This document shows, one piece after another, positions 1 to 9,200 of a DNA stretch of 64,000 nt (positions are counted from its first letter, which is position 1; each line of letters starts with the position of its first letter). The stretch is from an uncultured Flavobacteriaceae bacterium. Its GTDB lineage: Bacteria > Bacteroidota > Bacteroidia > Flavobacteriales > Flavobacteriaceae. Under the pieces are notes generated by a model. The model was not told where the DNA came from. It was given only the letters and a program-made list of their open reading frames with translations, and searched no databases. The position numbers and the translations under genes were made by a program. Location of the stretch: contig CANMSN010000001.1 in NCBI GenBank assembly GCA_947500585.1, positions 1 through 64,000 of the forward strand, given 5' to 3'.

Positions 1-656
1 CTGTTTACGTAACATTCATATGATGTGTCTCCCCATGTGAACAAACCATGAGATCCTAAAACGATCCCACGAATTCCGGGGTTATCATTTAAACATTTTT
101 CTATTTGAAGTCCTAAATCGAATCCTGGACGTTGCCATGGCACCCATCCCATAGTGTCGCCCCAAATTTCTTTGGTCACTTTTTCACTATCTTTTGCTGC
201 TGCGACTGCAATTAAAGCATCTGGGTGTAAGTGATCAATGTGTGCAAATGGTAGTAAACCGTGAAGGGGTGTATCAATTGATGGGGCTTTACTATCTAAA
301 TCGTAAATACAATGATTGAACAAGCCTACCATACGATCCTCGTCTTCTAAACCGCCATATACATTTTTTAAATCACGTAATCTATTAGTATAAATTCCCG
401 CAATACCGCTTCTATCTAATGTACCAATATCACCTCCTGAACCTTTAATCCACATCACCTCTACATCTTCATTGGTTAATGGGTCTTTTTCTATGGTTCT
501 ACAGCTCGTGTTTCCGCCTCCATAATTGGTAATTCTTAAATCTGCTCCTAAGATATTTGAACGGTACAAAAACAAAGCGACTTGATCATCTCCTAATGAC
601 TCTGCTTTTTGTTCGTCCCATAAATAATCTACGTAATTGAAAACTTTTGTGCTCAT
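1..656 (-). CDS. Bifunctional rhamnulose-1-phosphate aldolase / short-chain dehydrogenase, 3' part outside window
   Basis: Only the first 218 or so codons are present; the gene runs off the left edge. The N-terminus (MSTKVFNYVDYLWDEQKAES) and the class II aldolase landmarks NYGGGNTSCR, WIKGSGGDIG, HIDHLHPDALIA and GSHGLFTWGD match the aldolase half of the roughly 700-residue fusion that splits L-rhamnulose-1-phosphate and oxidises or reduces the lactaldehyde formed. The HxDHxHP motif would supply metal ligands. The dehydrogenase half cannot be seen, so the fusion is inferred from family resemblance. It points away from the AraC gene and has a -7 element (TAATTTTG on its strand) about 26 bases upstream. 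Confident on the aldolase family, less so on substrate. Confidence 0.85.
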   Translation of the reverse strand, partial: MSTKVFNYVDYLWDEQKAESLGDDQVALFLYRSNILGADLRITNYGGGNTSCRTIEKDPLTNEDVEVMWIKGSGGDIGTLDRSGIAGIYTNRLRDLKNVYGGLEDEDRMVGLFNHCIYDLDSKAPSIDTPLHGLLPFAHIDHLHPDALIAVAAAKDSEKVTKEIWGDTMGWVPWQRPGFDLGLQIEKCLNDNPGIRGIVLGSHGLFTWGDTSYECYVN

Positions 657-681
657 CTTTCTATATTAATAAATTTTAAAG

Positions 682-689
682 CAAAATTA
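682..689 (-). promoter_or_regulatory. -7 promoter element of the bifunctional aldolase gene
   Basis: On the minus strand this reads TAATTTTG, an exact match to the Bacteroidota -7 consensus TAnnTTTG, and it would give a leader of about 20 bases. No TTG -33 element sits at the usual distance, which fits a promoter that needs an activator such as the adjacent AraC protein. Confidence 0.45.
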
Positions 690-733
690 TAAAACTAGTA
701 TTTATTAAAGATTATCTCTAACAAACAAAGTCG

Positions 734-750
734 TGTATTTAGCAAACATT
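734..750. promoter_or_regulatory. Candidate AraC-family operator, copy 1
   Basis: TGTATTTAGCAAACATT occurs here and recurs at 857-873 with one mismatch. The copy lies about 60-75 bases upstream of the predicted transcription start of the aldolase gene, a normal position for an AraC-type activator site. Function is inferred from position and repetition. Confidence 0.5.
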
Positions 751-856
751 ATATTTATAAAAAATAGCGCTAATTTAAACTTACAATCTCTTTAAAAACA
801 GTAACTATTCTTGTTTTATGAGGATTTTACAAAACTTATAGTAACAAACTAAAAAA

Positions 857-873
857 TGTATATAGCAAACATT
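857..873. promoter_or_regulatory. Candidate AraC-family operator, copy 2
   Basis: TGTATATAGCAAACATT matches the copy at 734-750 in 16 of 17 positions and has the same orientation, 123 bases away. It sits just beyond the stop codon of the AraC gene. A distal second half-site for looping is possible. Similar shorter boxes occur upstream of the hybrid regulator at about 6052 and 6140. Confidence 0.5.
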
Positions 874-895
874 TTTAATATAAAATCACAACTTA

Positions 896-1795
896 TTAGG
901 AGAATTTTCCTGATTTGTAAACAGCAGGAGTAGTTCCTGTAACAGATTTAAAAACTCTGGAAAAATGGTATCTATCAGAAAAACCCATAGTAAAGGCCAC
1001 TTCTTCAATGGATTTATTTGTGTGTAAAAACAATTCACATGACTGGGCTATTTTTCTTTTCATAATAAAAGCATGAAGTGTCATGTTCATTTTTTGCCTA
1101 AATAAGCGACTGAAAGAATTAGTAGCCATATTAGCAATTTTGGCTAAATCAGAATTTGTTGGATTTTCATGAATATGATTTTCAATATGCCTAATAACAT
1201 CCAAAATTCTATAATCTACATTAAGTGTTTCAAACAACTCTGAACCAATATTTGATAAAACATCATTTATTATGGACTGTAATCTTAAAGTATAAGTGGC
1301 GTAAAACACCGTATTTTCTATTTTAAGCCTTTCAGTTAAATAATTTAAATTTTTCAACAAATAAGGTGTCATATTTATTTTAAATACACCTGGATAAACA
1401 TTATCAAATGGAACACCTAAATTAAAATGAATAAATAAATGAAGTAATGAACCTTTGGCTATGGCTTCTTCATCATCACTTTCTTCCATGTGTCTTCCAG
1501 ATACATTTATACCTTGTTCAAAAGAATGATTTTTCACATATTTTGTTGAAAAGGATGTAAACGGAGGAATGACATAAATAATGTCTGGCTGCATTTTATA
1601 TGTGGTCTGATTTTGGTTGAGTACACCACCCACATTTTTATTCCAATAAATTCTCCAAAAAGGAAACACCATGTCATGGCAATCCCATAAATCAAGTTTC
1701 CAATAACGACAGCACAAAACTTTAAGCTTCACATCTGTAAAACTCTGCTTATTAGTAGACGGGTCTCCTAAAAGGTTTAATGACTTATCGCTCAT
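896..1795 (-). CDS. AraC-family transcriptional regulator of deoxy-sugar use
   Basis: A 299-residue protein with a non-conserved N-terminal sensing half, probably a cupin-like ligand domain at about residues 40-170, and a C-terminal double helix-turn-helix from about residue 195. The C-terminus carries the AraC signature (SIEEVAFTMGFSDRYHFSRVFKSVTGTTPAVYK). It lies between the bifunctional aldolase gene, which it precedes on the same strand, and the divergent aldolase-isomerase-kinase genes. This makes it the likely rhamnose or fucose regulator (RhaR/RhaS-like). Paired 17-base repeats between its stop and the next minus-strand gene are candidate targets. The inducing sugar cannot be read from sequence. 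Confidence 0.85.
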   Translation of the reverse strand: MSDKSLNLLGDPSTNKQSFTDVKLKVLCCRYWKLDLWDCHDMVFPFWRIYWNKNVGGVLNQNQTTYKMQPDIIYVIPPFTSFSTKYVKNHSFEQGINVSGRHMEESDDEEAIAKGSLLHLFIHFNLGVPFDNVYPGVFKINMTPYLLKNLNYLTERLKIENTVFYATYTLRLQSIINDVLSNIGSELFETLNVDYRILDVIRHIENHIHENPTNSDLAKIANMATNSFSRLFRQKMNMTLHAFIMKRKIAQSCELFLHTNKSIEEVAFTMGFSDRYHFSRVFKSVTGTTPAVYKSGKFS

Positions 1796-1825
1796 TATCG
1801 TACATTCAATTGTTTAAATCAGATA

Positions 1826-1833
1826 CAAAAGTA
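1826..1833 (-). promoter_or_regulatory. -7 promoter element of the AraC regulator gene
   Basis: The minus strand reads TACTTTTG, matching TAnnTTTG, about 31 bases before the AraC start codon. No clear -33 element was found. It lies in the 99-base region shared with the divergent aldolase gene. Confidence 0.4.
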
Positions 1834-1894
1834 TAAATAAGAATTGTATTATTTTGTAAGATAACGAAATTGATATTTAAAATATATAAATAAA

Positions 1895-2695
1895 ATGAAT
1901 TTGAGCACACTTCCCGATAAGGTCGCTAAAGAAATCAACAAAATATCTAAAGTTGCTAGCTATTTATGGCAAAGAGAATGGGTGGAAAGAAATGGCGGCA
2001 ATATTTCAATGAACTTGACTCCTTTTTTTTCTGACTCTGATGAACCAAAAGGCAGTAGTTTTATAAGTCAAGAATTACCTAAAGAAGCTGCTGGATTGTA
2101 TATTTTTGTTACTGGAGCAGGCTGCTATATTAGAAGTTTAATTGATGATATAGAAGCTGCATCTTGCATACTTTATATTAACAAAGATGCCTCTGGATAT
2201 TCTATTATTTGGGGTGGTGATGCTGAAGGTTTTAGACCAACTTCTGAGTTGGCTTCTCATTTAGAAATTCATTTATTCAACAAAATAAATAATCCTGAAA
2301 ACTTAGCAGTACTTCATGCACATCCTATTGAATTGATAATAATGAGCCATCATCCAATATTCAAGGATGAAGAAAAACTCAATCATTCTATATGGAAAAT
2401 GTGCCCAGAAGTACGTGTGTATGTTCCAAAGGGGATAAATTGTACACCTTATTCCATAACACAATCTGATGATTTAGCAAAAGCCACAACACACGCTTTT
2501 ACATACCGAGATATAGCGCTTTGGGAAAAACACGGTGCCACTACTACAGCACCAGATGTTATGCAAGCTTGGGATTTTTTAGATGTCGCTAACAAAGGCG
2601 CAAAATTATTGCTTAATTCTTGGGCTGCTGGTTTTGAACCTGAAGGACTTTCCAAAGAACAATTACACGGATTAGAACAACTTTTTAAACTATAA
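1895..2695 (+). CDS. rhaD: RhaD-type class II aldolase (L-rhamnulose/L-fuculose-1-phosphate aldolase)
   Basis: A 266-residue class II sugar-phosphate aldolase that would cleave a 1-phospho-6-deoxyketose to dihydroxyacetone phosphate and L-lactaldehyde. Length and landmarks match E. coli RhaD (274 residues) better than FucA (about 215). NGGNIS lies at 33-38. The expected zinc and acid-base residues are E118, H141, H143 (in LHAHP) and H213 (in EKHGA), close to RhaD E117, H141, H143 and H212. It ends six bases before the L-fucose isomerase gene, so the two are surely cotranscribed. Pairing a RhaD-type aldolase with FucI suggests it accepts L-fuculose-1-phosphate as well or instead. Confidence 0.85.
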   Translation: MNLSTLPDKVAKEINKISKVASYLWQREWVERNGGNISMNLTPFFSDSDEPKGSSFISQELPKEAAGLYIFVTGAGCYIRSLIDDIEAASCILYINKDASGYSIIWGGDAEGFRPTSELASHLEIHLFNKINNPENLAVLHAHPIELIIMSHHPIFKDEEKLNHSIWKMCPEVRVYVPKGINCTPYSITQSDDLAKATTHAFTYRDIALWEKHGATTTAPDVMQAWDFLDVANKGAKLLLNSWAAGFEPEGLSKEQLHGLEQLFKL

Positions 2696-2701
2696 GATAT
2701 T

Positions 2702-4486
2702 ATGAACAGACTAATAGGAAGATTACCAAAAGTAGGCATACGTCCTGTAATTGATGGTCGTGAAGCAGGTGTTAGAGAATCATTGGAAGACCAATGTATG
2801 GATATGGCAAAAGCCGCTGCGAAATTAATTGAAGATAATTTACGTTTCCCAAGTGGAGAAAAAGTGGAGTGTGTTATTGCAGATACTACAATCGGTGGTG
2901 TTGCTGACGCAGCTGCTTGTGCTGATAAATTTAAACGAGAAGGTGTAGAAGTTTCTTTAACAGTAACACCTTGTTGGTGTTATGGTACTGAAGTTATGGA
3001 TACCGACCCATTAATACCAAAAGCCGTATGGGGTTTTAACGGAACAGAAAGACCAGGAGCTGTATACTTAGCTGCTGCTTTAGCTGGATATTCGCAAAAA
3101 GGTTTACCAGCTTTCGGTATTTATGGTAGAGAAGTTCAGGATGCAGGCGATATGAGTATTCCTCAAGATGTTGAAGAAAAGTTATTACGCTTTACTAAAG
3201 CTGCTTTAGCTGTAGCTCAAATGAATGGAAAATCTTATTTATCAATTGGCTATAGTTCTATGGGAATTGCAGGCTCTATGGTAGATGTGAATTTTTTACA
3301 AGATTATTTTGGAGTTAGAGCTGAATTTGTGGAGTCTACCGAGATATTAAGACGCATGGATGAAGGTATTTACGATAAAGACGAATTTGAAAAAGCATTA
3401 GCTTGGACGAAAGAAAATTGTAAGGAAGGTAAAGATTATAACAGTCCTGAAACTCAAAAATCTGCTGAAGTTAAAGCACAAGAATGGGGAAAAGTGATTA
3501 AAATGACATTGATTTGTCGTGATTTAATGATTGGTAACCCAAAATTAAAAGAAATAGGTTTTGGTGAAGAAGCTAAAGGAAGAAACGCCATTATGGGTGG
3601 TTTCCAAGGACAACGTCAATGGACAGATTATCAGCCTAATGCAGATTTTACAGAAGCTATATTAAACTCATCATTCGATTGGAATGGTATTCGTCAAGCC
3701 TATACATTCGCTACAGAAAATGATTGTTTAAATGCGGTTTCTATGTTATTTGGACATTTATTAACCAATACAGCACAGCTATTCTCTGATGTGAGAACCT
3801 ATTGGAGTCCAGAATCTGTTGAACGCGTAACTGGTAAAAAACTAACGGGTATTGCAGAACATGGTATTATTCACTTAATAAACTCTGGTTCTACAACACT
3901 TGATGCCACTGCACAACAATCTGATGCTAACGGTAACCCAACCATGAAACCTTACTGGGAAATATCTGAAGAAGAAGCCCAAAAATGTTTAGATAACACG
4001 AAATGGCCTGCTGCTATTGGAGAATATTTTAGAGGAGGCGGATTCTCATCTCAATTTAAAACAAAAGGCTCAATGCCAATGACGATGTGCCGAATTAATT
4101 TAGTAAAAGGCATTGGACCGGTGCTTCAAATAGTTGAAGGTTGGAGTGTTGAATTACCTGAAGATATTCATACAGTACTTGATGAAAGAACAAACCCAAC
4201 ATGGCCTACAACTTGGTTTGTGCCAAGATTAACTGGTGAAGGTTTCTTTAAAGATGTTTACACCGTTATGGCAAAATGGGGAGCTAATCATGGCGCCATT
4301 TCTTGTGGACATATTGGTGCTGATTTAATATCGTTAGCTGCCATGTTAAGAATTCCTGTAAATATGCATAATGTGGCTGATGATGATGTTTTCCGCCCAA
4401 GTGCATGGTCTGCTTTTGGAGAAAACTTAGAGTCTGCAGATTATAAAGCTTGTGCTACATATGGTCCTATATACGGATTTAAATAA
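2702..4486 (+). CDS. fucI: L-fucose isomerase
   Basis: This 594-residue cytoplasmic enzyme would interconvert L-fucose and L-fuculose, and in homologues D-arabinose and D-ribulose. It aligns along its whole length with the roughly 591-residue E. coli Fuc[10 protein letters not shown] at 12-20, TPCWCYG at 89-95, [17 protein letters not shown] from about 110. The manganese ligands are E339 (ATEND), D363 ([10 protein letters not shown]) and H530 (WGANHG), a constant two-residue offset from E. coli E337, D361 and H528. It is the second gene of an operon after the aldolase, and the kinase follows after a 151-base gap. Identification is firm. Confidence 0.96.
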   Translation: MNRLIGRLPKVGIRPVIDGREAGVRESLEDQCMDMAKAAAKLIEDNLRFPSGEKVECVIADTTIGGVADAAACADKFKREGVEVSLTVTPCWCYGTEVMDTDPLIPKAVWGFNGTERPGAVYLAAALAGYSQKGLPAFGIYGREVQDAGDMSIPQDVEEKLLRFTKAALAVAQMNGKSYLSIGYSSMGIAGSMVDVNFLQDYFGVRAEFVESTEILRRMDEGIYDKDEFEKALAWTKENCKEGKDYNSPETQKSAEVKAQEWGKVIKMTLICRDLMIGNPKLKEIGFGEEAKGRNAIMGGFQGQRQWTDYQPNADFTEAILNSSFDWNGIRQAYTFATENDCLNAVSMLFGHLLTNTAQLFSDVRTYWSPESVERVTGKKLTGIAEHGIIHLINSGSTTLDATAQQSDANGNPTMKPYWEISEEEAQKCLDNTKWPAAIGEYFRGGGFSSQFKTKGSMPMTMCRINLVKGIGPVLQIVEGWSVELPEDIHTVLDERTNPTWPTTWFVPRLTGEGFFKDVYTVMAKWGANHGAISCGHIGADLISLAAMLRIPVNMHNVADDDVFRPSAWSAFGENLESADYKACATYGPIYGFK

Positions 4487-4569
4487 AAAATAATTATTAT
4501 AAAATAGAGTTTTAGTAGTTTTATTTGAGTTAGTTTTTCATCTATATTCTTTTTATAATAACTTGATTG

Positions 4570-4612
4570 AGTTTTCCCTTAAATTGTTCTAAAACAATGG
4601 AAAAGGAAAACT
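4570..4612 (+). other. Stem-loop between fucI and the sugar kinase gene
   Basis: AGTTTTCC at 4570-4577 pairs with GGAAAACT at 4605-4612, enclosing TTGTT/AACAA (4584-4588 and 4593-4597) with a four-base loop. There is no good T-run after it, so an mRNA-stabilising or partial attenuating structure is more likely than a full terminator. Function is inferred. Confidence 0.4.
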
Positions 4613-4637
4613 TTATCATATAATAAATTATTAAAAA

Positions 4638-5951
4638 ATGCAAAAAGTAATCGCCGTTTTTGATATTGGTAAAACCAATAAAAAAATATTATTGTTTGAT
4701 GAGAATTTTGATGTCGTTTACAGCAATTCAATTCGCTTTGAAGAAATTTTGGATGATGATAATTATCCCTGTGACGATATAGAATCTATAGAAATTTGGA
4801 TAAAAAATGAAATTAAAAATATCCAATACAAAAAAGAATTTATAATAAAAGCCATTAACTTTTCTACACATGGCGCTACTTTAGTTTACTTAGATAAAGA
4901 AGGTAATCGAGTTACACCGCTTTACAACTATTTAAAACCTTTAGAAATTGATTTTAATCCGTTTTACGAATCTCAGGGAGGTGTTGAAGAGTTCTCTAGA
5001 AAAACTGCATCGCCTGCCTACGGCATGCTAAACTCTGGCTTGCAAATGTATTGGCTTAAGCATACTAAACCTCATTTTTGGAAAAAGGTTGATACCATTT
5101 TACATTACCAACAATATTTAAGCTATATATTTTCTAATAAACTAACTGCAGATTTTACGTCTATTGGTGCACATACTGCGCTTTGGGATTTTGATAATAT
5201 GAAATATCATGATTGGTTAGCAGAAGAAGGCATTAGTTTACCTGAGCCAAAACCTGGTAAAAATGCTGCTTTATCTTTAGTAAACGGGCAAGAAATATAC
5301 ATTGGCAAGGGGTTGCATGATAGTTCATCTTCAATAATCCCATTATTAGAAAGTAATCAAGACTCTGATGACGAATTTATTTTGCTATCAACAGGAACTT
5401 GGATTATTTGTATGAATCCTTTCAGTAAAGAAACATTAACATCGCACCAGTTAAAGAATGACTGTTTATGTTTTATGACCCCTGATAAAAAACAAATAAA
5501 ATCTTCAATGCAATTTTTGGGTCGTGTGCATGAAGTTAATGCTATAGAATTAGGTAAGCATTTTAATGTTGAGGAAAATTACTACTTAGAATTAACTTTA
5601 AACAAAGAACTTTGTGCTGAAATAATTTCAAAATCTAAATCTATATTTTTTCCTGGCGACATTCCATCAGACTTTATTGGAGATTTAAACCAACTCGATA
5701 GTTTTAATGATTATGAACACGCTTATTACCAGCTAATTTTTGAAATATGTTATCGTGTTCACAAAGGTATTGAACGTATTTTAGACGCTAACAATAATTT
5801 AAAAAATGTTTATATCTCTGGAGGTTTTAATAAAAATGATATGTTTGTTGAATACCTTAATCAAATGATGCCTGAACAAAGTATCCAATTTCCTGAGGGC
5901 AAATTTGCAAGTGCTCTTGGTGCTGCTATGCTTATGAAGCATTATTTTTAA
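4638..5951 (+). CDS. FGGY-family carbohydrate kinase, probable L-fuculokinase
   Basis: A 437-residue kinase that would phosphorylate L-fuculose (or L-rhamnulose) at C1, giving the aldolase substrate. It has the FGGY fold signs: the N-terminal phosphate loop VFDIGKTNKKILLFD at about 7-21, a substrate-region stretch FSTHGATLVYLD, the second-domain phosphate motif LLSTGTWIICMNP, and the adenosine motif YISGGFNKNDMFVEYL near the C-terminus. It is shorter than classical FucK and RhaB (470-490 residues), as is common for the Bacteroidota branch. Position after aldolase and isomerase supports fuculokinase, but the family does not reveal the sugar by itself. Confidence 0.8.
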   Translation: MQKVIAVFDIGKTNKKILLFDENFDVVYSNSIRFEEILDDDNYPCDDIESIEIWIKNEIKNIQYKKEFIIKAINFSTHGATLVYLDKEGNRVTPLYNYLKPLEIDFNPFYESQGGVEEFSRKTASPAYGMLNSGLQMYWLKHTKPHFWKKVDTILHYQQYLSYIFSNKLTADFTSIGAHTALWDFDNMKYHDWLAEEGISLPEPKPGKNAALSLVNGQEIYIGKGLHDSSSSIIPLLESNQDSDDEFILLSTGTWIICMNPFSKETLTSHQLKNDCLCFMTPDKKQIKSSMQFLGRVHEVNAIELGKHFNVEENYYLELTLNKELCAEIISKSKSIFFPGDIPSDFIGDLNQLDSFNDYEHAYYQLIFEICYRVHKGIERILDANNNLKNVYISGGFNKNDMFVEYLNQMMPEQSIQFPEGKFASALGAAMLMKHYF

Positions 5952-6142
5952 GTTAATAAATCTATACTAATAAACAGATAGTTTGTTTATAGTGTTTGAT
6001 AATATATGGATTATTATTTAGATAAGACTAATTATTAAAATACAAAAGTAGATATAGTAACCAAACGAAAAAAACATGGTTATTTTGTAAAAGTTAGCTT
6101 AAAATAATATCTACTATTAAAAGCAAAATAATATATTCGATA

Positions 6143-6162
6143 TAGCAAATCAAAACTTGCTA
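6143..6162. promoter_or_regulatory. Palindromic candidate operator upstream of the hybrid regulator
   Basis: TAGCAA at 6143-6148 and TTGCTA at 6157-6162 form a perfect inverted repeat with an eight-base spacer. It overlaps an ATATAGCAAA box like that of the repeats at 734 and 857, and a looser copy (ATATAGTAACCAAACG) starts at 6052. Position before the regulator suggests autoregulation or control by the AraC protein; this is inferred. Confidence 0.35.
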
Positions 6163-6237
6163 ATGAATAACTATTTTAGTAATTTCATCTATTCACCAAT
6201 TAAAGATTACTTTTTATATTATCAAAAATTCAATTTC

Positions 6238-9200
6238 ATGAGAAGATTGACTAAGCTTATATCACTAATATTATTCATAGAAGTATTACTTCTTACTATG
6301 TCTAATTCGCTAACTAGCTATAGTCAAAATTTTGAAAGGTTTTCAAATAAAGAGGGATTTAACCAAAATACTATATCATGTATTGAGCAAGATCAATATG
6401 GGTTTTTATGGTTTGGAACACCTAACGGCTTAATTAAGTATGATGGTTATGAGTTTAAGACCTACACAACCCAATCTAAAACAAATGGAAACATATCAAG
6501 CAACTTCATTACCTCGCTTTATAATGACAATAATGGTATTTTATGGATTGGAACAAATCTTGGTGTAAATGCATATATCCCATGGTTAGAAAGATTTTAT
6601 ACTGTCCCTATACCAAATACAATTAATGTTACTCATATTAATTCAGAAATGAATGATGAAATATTCTTTTCTGGAGAGCATGAAATATACATATGTAAAC
6701 TTTTTGATAATGAAAATGGAACTTTTAAAGTATCAGATAATATTTTAAACTCACAAACTAACGTATCTGAAATAAAAGATTTCAGTTTTAAAGATAATAA
6801 TACCTTAATTCTAGGAACTGATAATGGTATAAAAAAATTATCTTTTGAACTAGATTCAATAAACTTTAAAGTTTCAGTTAATTCACTATCAAGTTTTGAA
6901 GAGTTGAATAACGAGCAAATTAATGTAGTTTCTAATATAAAAAATATATTTTGGATTGGTACAGACAAAGGCTTATATAAAACAACCATAGATGGCACTA
7001 GGGTACACGTCATTAATAATTTCAGTAATATCAAAGGCAAGAATGTTCCATTAGGAATTAATGCAATTTATGAAGATAATTCTGAGACTGTTTGGATAGC
7101 AACTATTGATAATGGACTTTATAAATACGATCAAGAACAAGAAATTTTTGAACATTTTAAATTCGACTTAAAGAATAAACTAACATTAAGTAGTCAAAAA
7201 ATTAATGCTGTTTACCAAGATGATTTTAATGTTTTATGGATTGGAACAGCTCAAGGTGGTATTAATAAACTAGATCTCGCTCAAAAACCATTTATAACTT
7301 ACACCAATAATCCTTATGATAAATATTCAATATCTGATAATCTTGTAACATCTATTCTGGAAGACAGTAAAGGTAGATTATGGGTTGCAGGCTATAATAA
7401 AGGATTATTTAGAAGTATAAATTTAGTAAATGATAAAAATATTAATAATCTCAAATTTGAAAGTTTCAAAAACCAAATTAAGCTTTTAGACACTAATGTA
7501 ATAAGATGCATTTATGAGGACGATAAAGGTTATATATGGTTTGGTACTGATAATACTTTAATCGTTTATAACCCAAAAAACAACCAATTTAAGAAAGTTA
7601 CTTTCACTTCTAACTCAATTCAAACAATTCGAAATATTCATCAGATTGATAAGGAACATATTCTTTTGGCTGGAAACCTTATTTTCATACTAAAAAATCC
7701 TTGGGAAATCATAGATAAAAATAAAAACCCTAAGCTAAACATAAAATCAATTCTTCCCCTAAATTCTAATAGAGTACAAGCGTTTTTAAAAGATAATAAA
7801 GGTTTTTATTGGTTTGGAACTTCTAAAGGACTGTTAAAATGCAGTTTTGATGGACAGAACATTAACATAGATAAAAAATTTACTGATAATAAAAAAGACA
7901 ATATCAGTTTAAGTTATAACAATATTTTCTCTCTGCATGAAGATAATAATAATTTATGGGTAGGCACTTTTGGTGGGGGCTTGAATAAACTAACGCTAAA
8001 CGACTTAGGAGAACCCACAAAAATTGATTACTATAGAAAAAATGATGTTCTACCCGATGATGCTATTTATGGTATCTTACAAGAAGATGACAATTACCTC
8101 TGGATAAGTACAGATATGGGATTGGTTAGAAAATATTTAAACCAAAATAAAATTGATGTATTTGATGTTAGAGATGGTTTGGCACAAAATAACTTTAGAC
8201 AAGGCGCCTATTTTAAGGGAAAATCTGGATATTTTTATTTTGGAGGATTAAATGGACTAACCATTTTCAATCCTAAAAATATTGAATTAAATACAACACC
8301 TCCAAAAATTCTAATAACATCACTTCTAGTAAACAATAAAGTGATGAAGATTGGAGAAAAAATCAATAATAAGATTATTCTTGAAAAATCTATTTCAGAA
8401 ACAGAAAGTATTTCAATAAGCCAAAATGAGCAAACCATTGCTTTTCAATTAGCAGTTAAACACACTTCTACACCAACTAAAAACAAGCTAGCTTACAAAC
8501 TAGAAGGTTTTAATGATGATTGGATAGAAAAAGATGAAGGTAAAACCACTGTAACATATACCAATCTTTCCGCAGGCGATTATATTTTTAAAATAAAAGC
8601 TGCGAATAGTGATGGTGTATGGAGCCCAGAAATAAAAAGTTTAAATGTCTCTATCCTTCCGCCTTGGCACAAAACCTGGTGGAGTTATTTAATTTTCTTT
8701 TTATTAATTGTTCTTATAGGTATTGGTATTATTATTTATTTCGTGCAGCATGAAAAATTAAAACAACGATTGAAATATGAACAATTAGACAAAGAACGAT
8801 TAGATATTATTAACCAAGGTAAGTTTAGATATTTTACAAACATATCACATGAATTCAGAACACCATTAACATTAATTGCCGGACCCTTGGAGCATATAAT
8901 GTCTACTAATAAAAATTCAGAAAACAGTAAATACCTCGCTATAATTCAAAAAAACACAAAACGTCTTATTAGCTTGGTAGATCAATTAATAACCTTTCGT
9001 AAAGCAGAGCAAGGCTATATACATTTGAATCTTAGCCAGAATACTTTAGGTAATTTTATATACCCAACTACAGAAGCTTTTGAAAATTATGCAATTGAAA
9101 AAAACATAAATTTCTTTTACAAAGTCAATTCTCCTAACGAAAAGATAGTAATTGATACTGAAAAAGTAGAGCGTATTCTTTTTAACTTATTATCAAATGC

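Noticed and set aside
2449-2739. Minus-strand frame of 96 codons opposite the aldolase gene
   Set aside because: It lies wholly antisense to the rhaD-type gene and the start of fucI, with low-complexity composition typical of a shadow frame.
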